Shown here: piece after piece, positions 1-9,203 of the stretch | Position numbering within the stretch: the first letter of the stretch is position 1 | Layout: the number at the start of each line of letters is the position of its first letter | Assembly: GCF_007655135.1 (NCBI RefSeq) | Contig: NC_045134.1 | Location: 14,652,982-14,716,981, forward strand | Origin: Punica granatum | Taxonomy: Eukaryota; Streptophyta; Magnoliopsida; Myrtales; Lythraceae | DNA length: 64,000 nucleotides | Direction: 5' to 3' | Position numbers and translations under genes: made by a program | The notes under the pieces: generated by a model | The model's database searches: none | Told to the model about the DNA's origin: nothing | Seen by the model: only the letters and a program-made list of their open reading frames with translations

Positions 1-1188
1 CACGGATGCTTGGAATAGGTAAGGATCGACAAGCTAAAGAGAAAATTTTTGCATATTCACACTCGATGGAGATGAGATAATAGGACTAAGCAGATTATCA
101 AATAAAAGAAGCACAGCCATTCAAATTAAGTAATTGCCTTTTTTTTTTGAGACCTTGCTTCAGAAATTATACAACTCTTTCTATATTTCACCATCCGGTT
201 CAATTCGAAAATAATACTAATCGGAATCTACTCATTCTTGGGTAGGTTCCTTCATCAGAAACTTATATGTACGACATACATATATATATATATATGAGAG
301 ATTGTCATAAATAATGCCATATGTAAAATATACATCACAAAATATTTTAAAATTTCAATATATATATATATAAAGTTGTATCCTCTCCAATAAATGGGGT
401 ATAATTGTAAATATTCGAACAATTAACTCATAATATAATATGAAGAATGAACAAATAGGGGTATAATTATAACTATTCGTACAATTAACTCATAATATAA
501 TATGAAGAATGAACGAATATATGAACAAATATAAATAAACGCATGAATATATTTATAAACAATACATATGATGATTTAATTTCGGATCCTTATGAACAAA
601 TAATATGACCAAAATATACCAATATATTTTATAAATAGTACATATGATTTATTGGATCTATGTCTACAAATAATATGAATAAATTCTATCTCTCTATATA
701 TATAAATTTGTAACCCGTATGATAAGGGGCTGGGAGCTTCAGTGAATTTTACGGAAAAGACTAAGTTGTTCCTGCCCAAGATAGTATTTTTATCCGATAA
801 TATCACGTGTTAGGCACATGCCATTCGAATTTCAGCTTGTTTCGACTTCTGGAAGCGTGCCTTTCGAATTTCAAATTTGGTCGTTGACCCTCCCTTTGAC
901 CTTCATTGACCAAGTTTGATCGGATTGACTTTTATCTGCTTTTTTCTCTGTTCCTTGCTCTATTTCTGTCGACTTGTTCTGTTTCTGTTCTTCTGAGCCA
1001 TTTTTCTTCTGGTCGGCCCTGGGTTGACTTTTTATTCACCTTTCACCACTTTGCCTCTGGCATCCTTTTAGCTCGTATGACTTCCCTTCATGCCCCGGGC
1101 CAAAATGGTTTGTCTACAGCTGATGTGCGAGTCCTTGGGATGAGCGACCTCACGACCACCGGTGCAATGATGCTGTCCATATTGCTAT
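1..1188. other. AT-rich intergenic sequence, no gene seen
   Basis: The first 900 bases are strongly AT-rich with short TA runs and one short tandem repeat (listed separately). From about 830 to 1190 the composition becomes more balanced, and one 94-codon open frame can be read on the plus strand. It has a hydrophobic start and no family I recognise, and its 5' side is repeat-like, so I do not call it a gene. Nothing else can be supported. Confidence 0.5.
396..519. repeat. Two-copy tandem repeat, period about 62 bp
   Basis: Two adjacent copies begin with GGGGTATAATT at 396 and 458. They share the block AATTAACTCATAATATAATA followed by a GAAGAATGAAC stretch, with only a few differences. A looser echo continues to about 690. 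No coding role is visible. Confidence 0.8.
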
Positions 1189-1412
1189 AAAGTAGAAGAA
1201 TTGGATGAGATACCCCGACTGCAAGAACTATGTAGAACGTAACGAAGGATACAGCATAGTCTTTTGCAGGTTTGAAGTAATTAATAATTATATGGTTTAA
1301 TTATTTGTCTTTCCATAATTAAGACTGAACCTCTGACTAGGTTCTAGTCACGAGAAAGTTCTTAGATGTACAGTCTTTCACGTAATCTTTAAGTAGGTTT
1401 ATTGGACTAATC

Positions 1413-1415
<3 letters not shown>

Positions 1416-1446
<31 letters not shown>
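1416..1446. repeat. (TA)n microsatellite
   Basis: A run of alternating T and A lies in the intron of the RBR pseudogene, just upstream of the inserted LTR. The functional copy has a much shorter TA run at the corresponding place (about 6450). Confidence 0.9.
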
Positions 1447-1450
<4 letters not shown>

Positions 1451-1466
1451 AAGTCAATATTAGGAT

Positions 1467-1943
1467 TGTTAGGACCACGAAATTCGGATCCAAACCACGA
1501 GTAACACACGCGTGTTTTGTCGATGAAGGGACTTGATCCGCAGCTCACGTTTAGTCTCGAATACCTGCACAAAGGGGAGATTGGGGGTGGTACCTGATTT
1601 TTCTTTCCGACGTTTAAGTGAGTGTGAGCCGTGAATATGAGGGAAAATAGAGAATTATTGATCAACTCTAGAAACAGTAAAGTGCATGTATTTATAGAGA
1701 CTTTAGAGATAGATTACGTTACCACCATAACGAGATATTCGGTATATTTTCGTATTTCATACCTCGATAAATTACGAAATGTGTCCCGTAATTATGAGAA
1801 ATTCCCTATTATAACTCATACTGACAGAGTGGACCTTGCTGGGAGGCTGGACATGTCTCGTGAATGACCAGATTGGGCCTCGTTGGGCCTCGCTCGGGTC
1901 TCTGGGCCGCATCGGATCGAAGCCAGAAATCCTGTCCCGAACA
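1467..1943 (-). mobile_element. Solo LTR of a gypsy-type element (same family as the LTR at 58975)
   Basis: Read on the minus strand it starts TGTTCGGGACAGGATTTC and ends GTGGTCCTAACA, so it has the TG...CA ends of an LTR. It aligns throughout with the LTR at 58975..59476. Shared blocks include the GACCCGAGCGAG region, the TATGGTGGTAACGTAATCTA region and the CTATAAATACATG TATA-like box. No internal sequence or second LTR is present, and it sits inside the intron of the RBR pseudogene, so it is a solo LTR. The flanks (aggat / ggaag) do not give a clean 5-bp duplication. Confidence 0.8.
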
Positions 1944-2192
1944 GGAAGTTAAGTGACTAATTTCTCAAGCGAATTTTCATTTAAATACATTTCATTATTT
2001 ATTTTTATTTGTTGTTGCAAATGCCAAACTCAATTTTGTTACCACTGTGGGGAGGGACTCCCGTTATTGTTTGGGCAGCAAAAGCATGAATGACGAATTC
2101 AGGCGGGGTCTACTATTTGTGATAATCTACCCGTTGGCAATTCTACTTCTACTGTTCTTCTCTGTAGGTGTTAGAGAATTAAAACATAGATG

Positions 2193-3568
2193 AAGAAGCT
2201 TTATACACATTTCTTGTAAACGGTATTACTTTGAAATTATTCTCTCTTTTTTTATTTTGAAAAAACTCATAATATCTAGGTTGCATATTATTGCTTTTAT
2301 GAATTGAGGTGGGTATTGTGTAAATTGTTAAGTACATGTGGTCAAAGGTAATATAATGGAGTAAAGTAGGGGTAACAGGTTAGATGCTCATTATATGACT
2401 ATTTGTGCCCATCTATTATCTATTTGAAGTTATGTTTTATTATATTAGGTTCATGATCCTCTTTTTAACCAAAAAAGATAATATAGTGGTGTTATACAAT
2501 TAATCCATGCAGAGAGATAGCTACAATATTATAGTCAACAATGTTATCCCGCAAACTAAATCTCTTTCAGCCTTCACCGAAAAAAGAAAACAAGAAATCT
2601 CTTTCACAGTCAATGTGTTTTCCTCCATACTTTCTCACCCTACATCTTCCTGCTGCTCACTCTCCAAAAATCATCTCTCTCGAGCTCTGCCACCTGAAAT
2701 CTATCAAATAATTGCCCAACACGCTAACCAAGTCGCTTAAAATTTGAACGGTCCTTATATATATGAAAGCTTAATTTGCTTGGCAAAATAGTCGTTCTTA
2801 ACAGTGTGTTTATGAAGAAAGGAAATGGATTCAGTATAAATTTCCCATTTCTCTCCCTCTCCCCCTCTGTTTCTCATTCTTGCAAGCACAGGATGAGATC
2901 TATGATGGAGCCTGGAGAGGATTTTAGATCCATTTTACTAAATTAAACCAAAATCACCCGTTTTGGAGCTTTTAGTTACAATATGTATGTAACATAAATA
3001 CATATATGTGTATATATATGTATCATGAGGATACCAAAATGAGGAGACCAATATATGGTTATACATAAGTATATCCAATTATGAAAAAAGAAATTAATTT
3101 TCATAGAATAGTCAACAAATAAGGGAAAAAAAAAACGAGAACATATAAAATTTGTCTCTCACTGACCTCAAAGTACCTAATTTGCGATATCTGTAGCTGC
3201 TAACCAATCGAGTCTAAATTATAATTATTATGACTGAAAGTTATTTTTGGACAAACAATGTTCTATTGCACAGAAAAATGGAGGATCTAACCAGAATGAT
3301 AAAAAAAAAAAAGGGAACGAAACAATGAGGAGAAGAATGACAAGAAAGAATCGATTCAGGACCCCTAATTTCATTGCATCTTCATATTTCTCTGCTTTTT
3401 TTTTCTGTAAGGTTAGATTTGTCAGTTAACTTTGAATTAACAATTGGTATATTGAGAAAAAATCGAAAATCAATTTCAAATCATGCATATATCTCTAAGC
3501 AAAAATGATCTGATTTAACTAGATATTTTCTGCTCTTTGAATTTATATTTTAACCAATCAAACTATAC
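2193..3568. other. Intergenic, no feature recognised
   Basis: AT-rich DNA with scattered short open frames (60-77 codons) that lack any family resemblance, splice structure or codon bias. I see no gene or clear repeat in it. Confidence 0.5.
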
Positions 3569-3573
3569 GATAT

Positions 3574-3715
3574 TGTTGAGACATGTTGTCCCACATGGAA
3601 AAATTGAGAAAGAAACCACAAGCTTATATGAGGCTTGGGTCCAGTAACCTATCAGCTTAAGCTTTTGGGTTGCAGATGGGCTCAAATCCGTGTAGGCCGA
3701 AGTGGGTATTTTACA
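3574..3715 (+). repeat. TRIM LTR 1
   Basis: It starts TGTTGAGACATGTTGTCCCA and ends TTTTACA directly before the tRNA-iMet primer-binding site. Internal blocks CTTATATGAG and AGCTT(G/A)AGCTTTT are shared with the other two LTRs. Confidence 0.85.
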
Positions 3716-3727
3716 TGGTATCAGAGC
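3716..3727 (+). other. Primer-binding site (tRNA-iMet type) of TRIM unit 1
   Basis: TGGTATCAGAGC follows LTR 1 with no spacer. This is the usual complement of the plant initiator Met-tRNA 3' end. An identical site follows LTR 2 at 4162..4173. Confidence 0.9.
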
Positions 3728-4015
3728 GGGTTATGCTTCCGCGCGCTCATGTGAGCTCACACCACGCCAGATTCGATTTCGAGGTAGCCAAGAGTGCGCC
3801 TCATGTTAATCAGGCCCAAGAGTGGTCCGGTCCAGTTCCGAGATAGTTAAAGGTGCACCTCTAGTTAAGCCCGAGTGTGGAGCTCGAGGCTAGTTTGGTA
3901 TTTGTCCCCCCTTGCCCGAGCACGGAAGAGGATGCCAGGCTCGGGTCAGTTGTTAAGGGCGGGTGTTTAAGGCGCGTGGCACGTGTTGGATCACACGTTG
4001 TCACGTGAGGGCGGG

Positions 4016-4161
4016 TGTTGAGATATGTTGTCCCACATGGAAAAATTGAGAAAGAAACCACAACCACAAGCTTATATGAGACTTGAGTACCACCACTTAT
4101 TAGCTTGAGCTTTTAAGTGGATATGGGCCTGAGCCCGTATAAGCCCAATGAAAATTTATTA
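4016..4161 (+). repeat. TRIM LTR 2 (shared middle LTR)
   Basis: It starts TGTTGAGATATGTTGTCCCA after a polypurine-like GTGAGGGCGGG and ends before a second TGGTATCAGAGC at 4162. It serves as the 3' LTR of the first unit and the 5' LTR of the second. Confidence 0.85.
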
Positions 4162-4366
4162 TGGTATCAGAGCGTATGCGCATGGACTCACACCACGCCA
4201 GGCCCAGTATGTCCGAGTGCAGCCAAAGTGTGCGCCTCGTGTTAGTCCCCCCTTGCCCGAGCACGGAAGAAGAGCCCGGCTCGAGGTCAATTGTTGAGGG
4301 CAGGTGTTTAAGGGCACGTGACAACGTGTAGGCAGAAATAGATCACACGTTGCACGTGAGGGCGGG

Positions 4367-4517
4367 TGTTGAGGAGTTAAAAATGGGATAAATCCCACAT
4401 CGGAAAAGAAAAAGAATATCCATGGGTTTATATGAGACTTGAGTACCACCACTTATCAGCTTGAGCTTTTAAGTGGATATGAGCCCGAGCCCGTATAAGT
4501 CCAATGGAAATTTAATA
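4367..4517 (+). repeat. TRIM LTR 3
   Basis: It starts TGTTGAGGAGTTAAAAATGG after a polypurine-like tract and matches LTR 2 strongly in its second half. It ends at the GATAT target duplication (4518..4522). Confidence 0.85.
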
Positions 4518-4601
4518 GATATTCTTTTCATCAAGAAATTTATTTATCAACTTATCTCTTTTTTTCCGGTTATTATCAACGTATCTCTTAATTAAAGTGA
4601 A

Positions 4602-5453
4602 GGATTAAATGCACTTTGCCTCCCAACTTATGAGGTGAAATTAGGTTTTCCCCCCGACCTATGAAATTTGGCAGAGTGCCCCCTCACCTAATCTAAAAAA
4701 TAAGCAATGTAACTCCCGGATTAAAATTCGATCAAAATTAAGGCCAAAACAAGTTTTCGGGAATTGATTATCATTAATCTGATTATCAATTGGTCTTCCT
4801 TTTTCCACGTGACTCTAAACGTTCACCATTGCGCCTGAAAACCAATTATAAAATACACTATGCGATATAAGATAATATATATATATATATATCATGCAAG
4901 CATAAATTTGTTGATATGCTTCTTTTCATTTGAATATGATTATCACATATTTTACATTTTAGAAATACATAGGACTTAAGAGTAAAGTGTTCAGCTAGAT
5001 TTTAGACTAGATGAATAAACAATATTATATTAGATTGCATGAGATTCACGGAGCCCCAATGATTAACCGGACGAAACTCGGACATTCGGGTCAGCAAAAA
5101 GAAAAGAAATATATATATATATATATATAATATAGTGGATAAAGAAAATTAGTCATAATTATAGATTTATCAGTCAAAATTGATTTTCTTTTTTTTCTAA
5201 GGAATCTGAAATTATGAATTATTTTATTCAGTAGCCATTCCTCGTTTTTGTAATTAGGAGTTGAGATTTCTCGGAGAAACAACATTAATTGATTAAGGAA
5301 AACTTGTTTTGGCCGGAATTTTGACTAGAATTTGGTATGGGAGTCACATCGCTTATTTTTAGATTAGGTGAGGGGGCACTTTGCCAAATTTCATAGGTCG
5401 GGGGGCAAACCTAATTTCACCTCATAAGTCGGGAGGTAAAGTGCATTTAACCC
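4602..5453. mobile_element. MULE-type non-autonomous DNA transposon (long TIR, 9-bp TSD)
   Basis: Long terminal inverted repeats of roughly 160-170 bp lie at 4602..4770 and 5285..5453. The left end reads GGATTAAATGCACTTTGCCT and the reverse complement of the right end reads GGGTTAAATGCACTTTACCT, with similarity continuing inward. The 9-bp sequence TAAAGTGAA flanks both ends exactly (4593..4601 and 5454..5462). Long TIRs with a 9-bp duplication are the mark of Mutator-like elements. The roughly 510-bp centre is AT-rich and non-coding, so the element is non-autonomous. It ends about 150 bp upstream of the RBR gene start. Confidence 0.9.
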
Positions 5454-5603
5454 TAAAGTGAATCGCTATCCGATTCTATCCGTATTCAAAAAATTGGTAG
5501 AGGCCATGACTACTTAAACTGCCAAATTGGAGAGCTTTCAATAGCAAAATGCTTTAGCACTCCCATGAATAAATGCAAGCATCCAGGAGACAAGTAGACG
5601 AAT

Positions 5604-6638
5604 ATGGAAAGAAAGCCTAGACCACCTCAAAAACAATCTTCTCGTGATCCAACCTTCAATTGCACAATATGCATGGAGCATGATCTTCCCTCAAGCTATG
5701 AGTTCATGCCCGCCACAACTCGATGCTACAAACACGCTCGGTTTTGCAAACAGTGCATGGCCACGTACATCAAGGTTGAAGTTGAGCAGGGCACTGCGTA
5801 CGTGATGTGTCCCATGCCAAGTTGTGATTGGATACTTGATCCGATCTCATGCAAGGGGCTAGTGACAAGAGAGGTCTTTAATCGGTGGTGCGACCGCCTA
5901 TGCGAATGTGATATCCTAGGGTTTGAGAGGTGTTACTGTCCCAACCGTGACTGTCAAGAACTGATCGTCAATGAATGTGGCCCCCTAAGACGAGAGGAGA
6001 TCAAGTGTCCCAGTTGCGGGAAGAGCTGTTGTTTCCAATGTGCCAGTCCTTGGGATGAGACGGATGACCACCGGTGTGATGATGATGTGCATATTTTTGT
6101 CGAGTCGAAGAATTGGAAGCAATGCCCTGGCTGCAAGAACTATGTGGAGCGTCACAAAGGATGCAACATTATTTTCTGCAGGTTTGAAATAATTAATTAT
6201 ATGGTTTATGAATTTGTCCTATCAAATTATCGTGCACGACTGCTTGCTAGGTGGTTTAATAATTCAAATTCAATTTTCGCCAATATAAAAATTTAAAGTT
6301 CTTTCAATTTTTTATAAAACACAAAGTATCTCAAATCCATTAGCTCAGACCAAATTCCGCTCAAACGTTTGACTTGGGCCAGCTAGTCACAAGAAAGTTC
6401 TTGACTCTCAATCTTTCATGATCTTGAAGGAGGTTTTCTTGGACTAAAGCATATATATTCTACAATCAGCTCAATATTGGCAGGCGAAATCAATGGATTA
6501 ATTTCTGTTATATAAATATAAATATTCTTTTTTTGCAGATGCCAAACTCAATTTTGCTATTACTGTGGGGCAACGAAGGAATCCATTTTTGTTCGTGCAG
6601 CAAGAGCATCAAAGGCACACTCGGGTGGGTTCTCCTAA
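5604..6638 (+). CDS. RBR-type E3 ubiquitin ligase (RING1-IBR-RING2), last exon frameshifted; join(5604..6181,6539..6638)
   Basis: RBR ligases accept ubiquitin from an E2 onto a RING2 cysteine and pass it to a substrate. The spliced model gives 225 aa. Zinc ligands are visible in order: RING1 (C20, C23, C41, H44, C48, C51, C69, C74), IBR (C112, C117, C135, C138, C143, C146, H157, C158) and RING2 (C174, C177, C187, C192, C194, C199, C202). C187 in KGCNII is the catalytic-position Cys. Family members usually have His two residues later, but here it is Ile. The intron 6182..6538 (GT...TTTTTTTGCAG) joins AG|A to continue RING2 as CRCQTQFCYYCG. After that Gly the frame runs into an unrelated short tail. 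The expected HFCSC ligands and a hydrophobic C-terminal helix are readable two bases out of phase (6572..6706), implying a 1-base loss. It is therefore a recent pseudogene, a truncated protein or a sequencing error. The domain call is sure; function is not. Confidence 0.8.
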
Positions 6639-6706
6639 TTGTCATAATATATATCCTACTATCGGCAATTTTACTACTACTGATGATTCACTTAGGCTTG
6701 ATTTGA

Positions 6707-7210
6707 ATTCTAATGTAAATCTTGCATTTTTAAAAAAAAATCTTATGTTATTTGGATTCCAAACATCATGATTCAATTGAATTCTTGTGAAATGAATTGA
6801 ATTCTTGCATTTCGAAGGATTCCAAATAGACTGTTAGGTATGTAAACACAATTCTTGCAACTAATGGTAGTATCTCGAAGTTATTCTCTCTCTTTTTTCT
6901 TTGGGAAATTCATAATATCTAGATTGCATAATATTTCTTTAGTTGATTCAGATGAGTACTGCAGAAATGATCTATCTATCCATCTATCTATATGTTCCTA
7001 CATTCCTTCTCCCAAATATACCCTTTAGAAATAAGTTTGAAAAATAGATGGTCATTAGATTGAAGAGAAGTTAAGGATATATTAATAAATTCAAGTTCTA
7101 ATAATTACAAACTCTCCCACTCCTCCGTAAATTCTCTCTCCTCTATTATTATCTCACACTACAACCCCCATCCCCTCCCTTCACTCTCTTTTCCTCTCAC
7201 TAATAAATCC
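6707..7210. other. RBR 3' flank / intergenic
   Basis: AT-rich sequence following the RBR tail. It includes a short TATCTATCCATCTATCTATA run near 6975 and CT-rich stretches near 7110-7200. No gene or element is recognised. Confidence 0.4.
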
Positions 7211-7477
7211 TAGGGATAAGCATGGATACCCACTAGGAACCGGTAGGAACAGATCCTATAGGGTAGGTTTTGGTTAGGTCTTTCCAAAATTAGGATAGGG
7301 TCTGGGTAATAGAAATAAGAACAGGTCAAAATATGTTTCCGATTCGATTCCATAGTATTGAGAATCCAAAATCGGAACCGAAATCGGAATCCAAGGTCTT
7401 TATTTTTATTTTTTTATCTATTATATATATATGTATATATATGCTATACGCATGTTGAATTTATAAATACAAAAGTT

Positions 7478-7661
7478 ATCAACGTAGGTTGATTTAAGCA
7501 GTTCGGCACTTGTTCCGCTTAAGTAGGGTCTCGGGGTTCGAGTTATTGTGAATGCAGAAAATCCACGCTGGGAGAGCTTTACCCCTTAGTAGGCCGACCC
7601 GGCTCGACTGAATTAATCGATACCCAATCGAGCTTCCGAATACCAGGCTTCCACCAAAAAA
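7478..7661 (+). mobile_element. tRNA-derived SINE
   Basis: About 185 bp with a tRNA-like head: an A-box-like GTTGATTTAAGCAGTTCGGC, then a B-box-like GGGGTTCGAGTT some 45 bp later, as in RNA polymerase III promoters. The 3' end is A-rich (CCACCAAAAAAATAAA). A 15-bp duplication with one mismatch flanks it: ATAAATACAAAAGTT (7463..7477) and ATAAATACATAAGTT (7662..7676). Internal pol III boxes, an A-rich tail and a 15-bp duplication together support a SINE rather than a tRNA gene. Confidence 0.75.
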
Positions 7662-7797
7662 ATAAATACATAAGTTTAAATTGGAACTGAATTTCTTGTA
7701 TTCATTGTCTTCTCCTCTCTTTGTTCTTCTCTTCTGTGATGGCGGCGCACTGCTCCAGTCACTTTCTTTATCCTTACAGATTATCCTTTTCTGATAA

Positions 7798-8440
7798 TGT
7801 TGGAAAAATCAACCCGATCGAACAATGAAATAGAGAAAAGAGGATAGAAGAGAAAATCGACACACGAAAAATTAAGTGGTAAACATCCATGGGCAAAGGA
7901 GGTTTCGACTTTCACTATGAGCAGTAAACGATCGAGAAGAACAAAAGATGGAGAAATCGAACGAGAAGATGAAACCCTAACTCCGGATATAAAGCTCTCA
8001 ATCTCACACGCTCACCCCGATAGGTCTTGAATGTGGTACTGAGCAATTAGGATTTGGGGTTATATTTATGCGGGAAAAGTCGACCTTCTAATGGCCTAAA
8101 CCGGAGACACAACCCGGTTCGCTAATAAAACAGAGCACGAACAAATCAGGGACGGCCGCAACCCACATGGCACCCAGTTGCAGCCCGTGCTCTTTATAAT
8201 CCAGCAAAATTTGCTGGTTGTCCCTCAACCAAACCAATGAAGAGAATAACAAGGTTGCCACTTGTCAAATTCTTTCCATGTACACGTGATATGCAGATTC
8301 GGCTCCATAGGTGCCATTGACTATATGATTTGGTTGCTCACGTCTTCTATGCATCATCTCAATTGTCGATCAATTCCAATGGGTCTCCACGACTCTGAGT
8401 ATTCATAAAAAATATTCGAAAATGCGACACACCCCCAACA
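7798..8440 (-). repeat. 3' LTR of the copia element
   Basis: The plus-strand reading starts TGTTGGAAAAATC and ends CACACCCCCAACA, the inverted TGTTGG/CCAACA termini of an LTR. It aligns with 17505..18033 along its length. It carries a 116-bp segment absent from the other LTR, bounded by CAACC at 8110 and 8226. The other LTR therefore probably lost it by deletion between these short repeats. Confidence 0.9.
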
Positions 8441-8618
8441 ATCTCCACCTCGGCTCATATTTTCTATTGCTACTTAAACAATATGCTCGTTATGCGCTCC
8501 TTTGCCGAAGGACCCTCTGCGCCTAGCTCGATTTATGCAAGATACCAACCAACCCCAAGCAATACTCAAACTTGGCAATGGGCAAAACACTTGGTCATCA
8601 TATCAGCTGGATTATCAT

Positions 8619-9203
8619 TCATGCTAATCTTCTGAATCTGAATATCCCCCGAGCCATCACATCTCGAATGAAGTGATACCTAACTTCAATATACTTCGTC
8701 CTCTCGTGATGCATCTGATACTTGGTGAGATGTATAGCATTTTGACTATCGCAATATACGAAAGTTGCTTCATCTTCCATAAGCAGCTCCTCGAATAAAC
8801 CTCTTAAGCAAATGGATTCCTTCATAGCCTCAGTGACCACCATATACTCTGCTTTTATAGTCGATAACACCAATGTAACTTGTAACGTGGCCTTCTAGCT
8901 AATAGGACAATCGCCGAAGGCAGACAAATAACTTGTGAGAGATCTTCTTCAGTCTAAATCTCCTGCATAATTAGAGTCTGCGTAGCCAACTAGACCCTTC
9001 GAGCTTCTCCCAAATTCCAAGCAAATATCAGAAGTTCCCCGCAAATACCTCATAATCAACTTAACTGCATGCTAGTGTAACTTCCCAAGCCTAGCCACGT
9101 ATCTACTCACTACATTAACAACATGTGAAATATTAGGGCAAGTGCAGACCATTGCGTACATCAAACTACCGAATGCACTAGAGTATGGAACCTTAGATAT
9201 GTA
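8619..9203 (-). pseudogene. Copia reverse transcriptase end and RNase H region
   Basis: The minus-strand frames show the segment around KVPYSSAFGSLMYAM (9072..9203) that closes copia reverse transcriptases. They then show the RNase H part around LSTIKAEYMVVTEAMKE and YCDSQNAIHL (8619..8873). The two blocks are in different frames with stops between them. The upstream part of the same reverse transcriptase is across the insertion at 14357, and the reading frame meets exactly when the insertion and one target copy are removed. Confidence 0.85.

Larger units (their letters stand above)
1193..2192 (+). pseudogene. Decayed partial copy of the RBR E3 ligase gene at 5604..6638
   Basis: Two blocks match the downstream RBR gene. 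1193..1269 matches the end of its first exon plus the GT donor. 2021..2192 matches its second exon. The intervening intron is also alignable (shared stretch around 1345 and 6385) but is interrupted by an LTR at 1467..1943. Damage is clear: the RING2 CPGC becomes YPDC, the catalytic-position Cys in the GC motif becomes Tyr, and the intron acceptor AG before exon 2 is AA (2019-2020). The tail again carries a hydrophobic, membrane-anchor-like stretch (about 2117..2170) in a different frame from the RING2 half. RING1 and IBR parts are absent. Not expected to make a functional ligase. Confidence 0.8.
3574..4517 (+). mobile_element. Tandem TRIM retrotransposon (LTR-internal-LTR-internal-LTR)
   Basis: Three related LTRs of 142-151 bp (3574..3715, 4016..4161, 4367..4517), each beginning TGTTGAG, alternate with two short internal regions of about 300 and 205 bp. 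The first two LTRs are followed immediately by TGGTATCAGAGC (3716, 4162), the primer-binding site for initiator Met-tRNA. The LTRs at 4016 and 4367 are preceded by a purine-rich GTGAGGGCGGG tract. The 5-bp sequence GATAT occurs exactly on both outer sides (3569..3573 and 4518..4522). No coding capacity exists, which fits the TRIM class. The extra internal-LTR unit suggests unequal recombination between two copies. Confidence 0.9.

Noticed and set aside
906..1190. 94-codon plus-strand frame with hydrophobic start
   Set aside because: No family resemblance, no splice context, in repeat-like DNA upstream of the RBR pseudogene.
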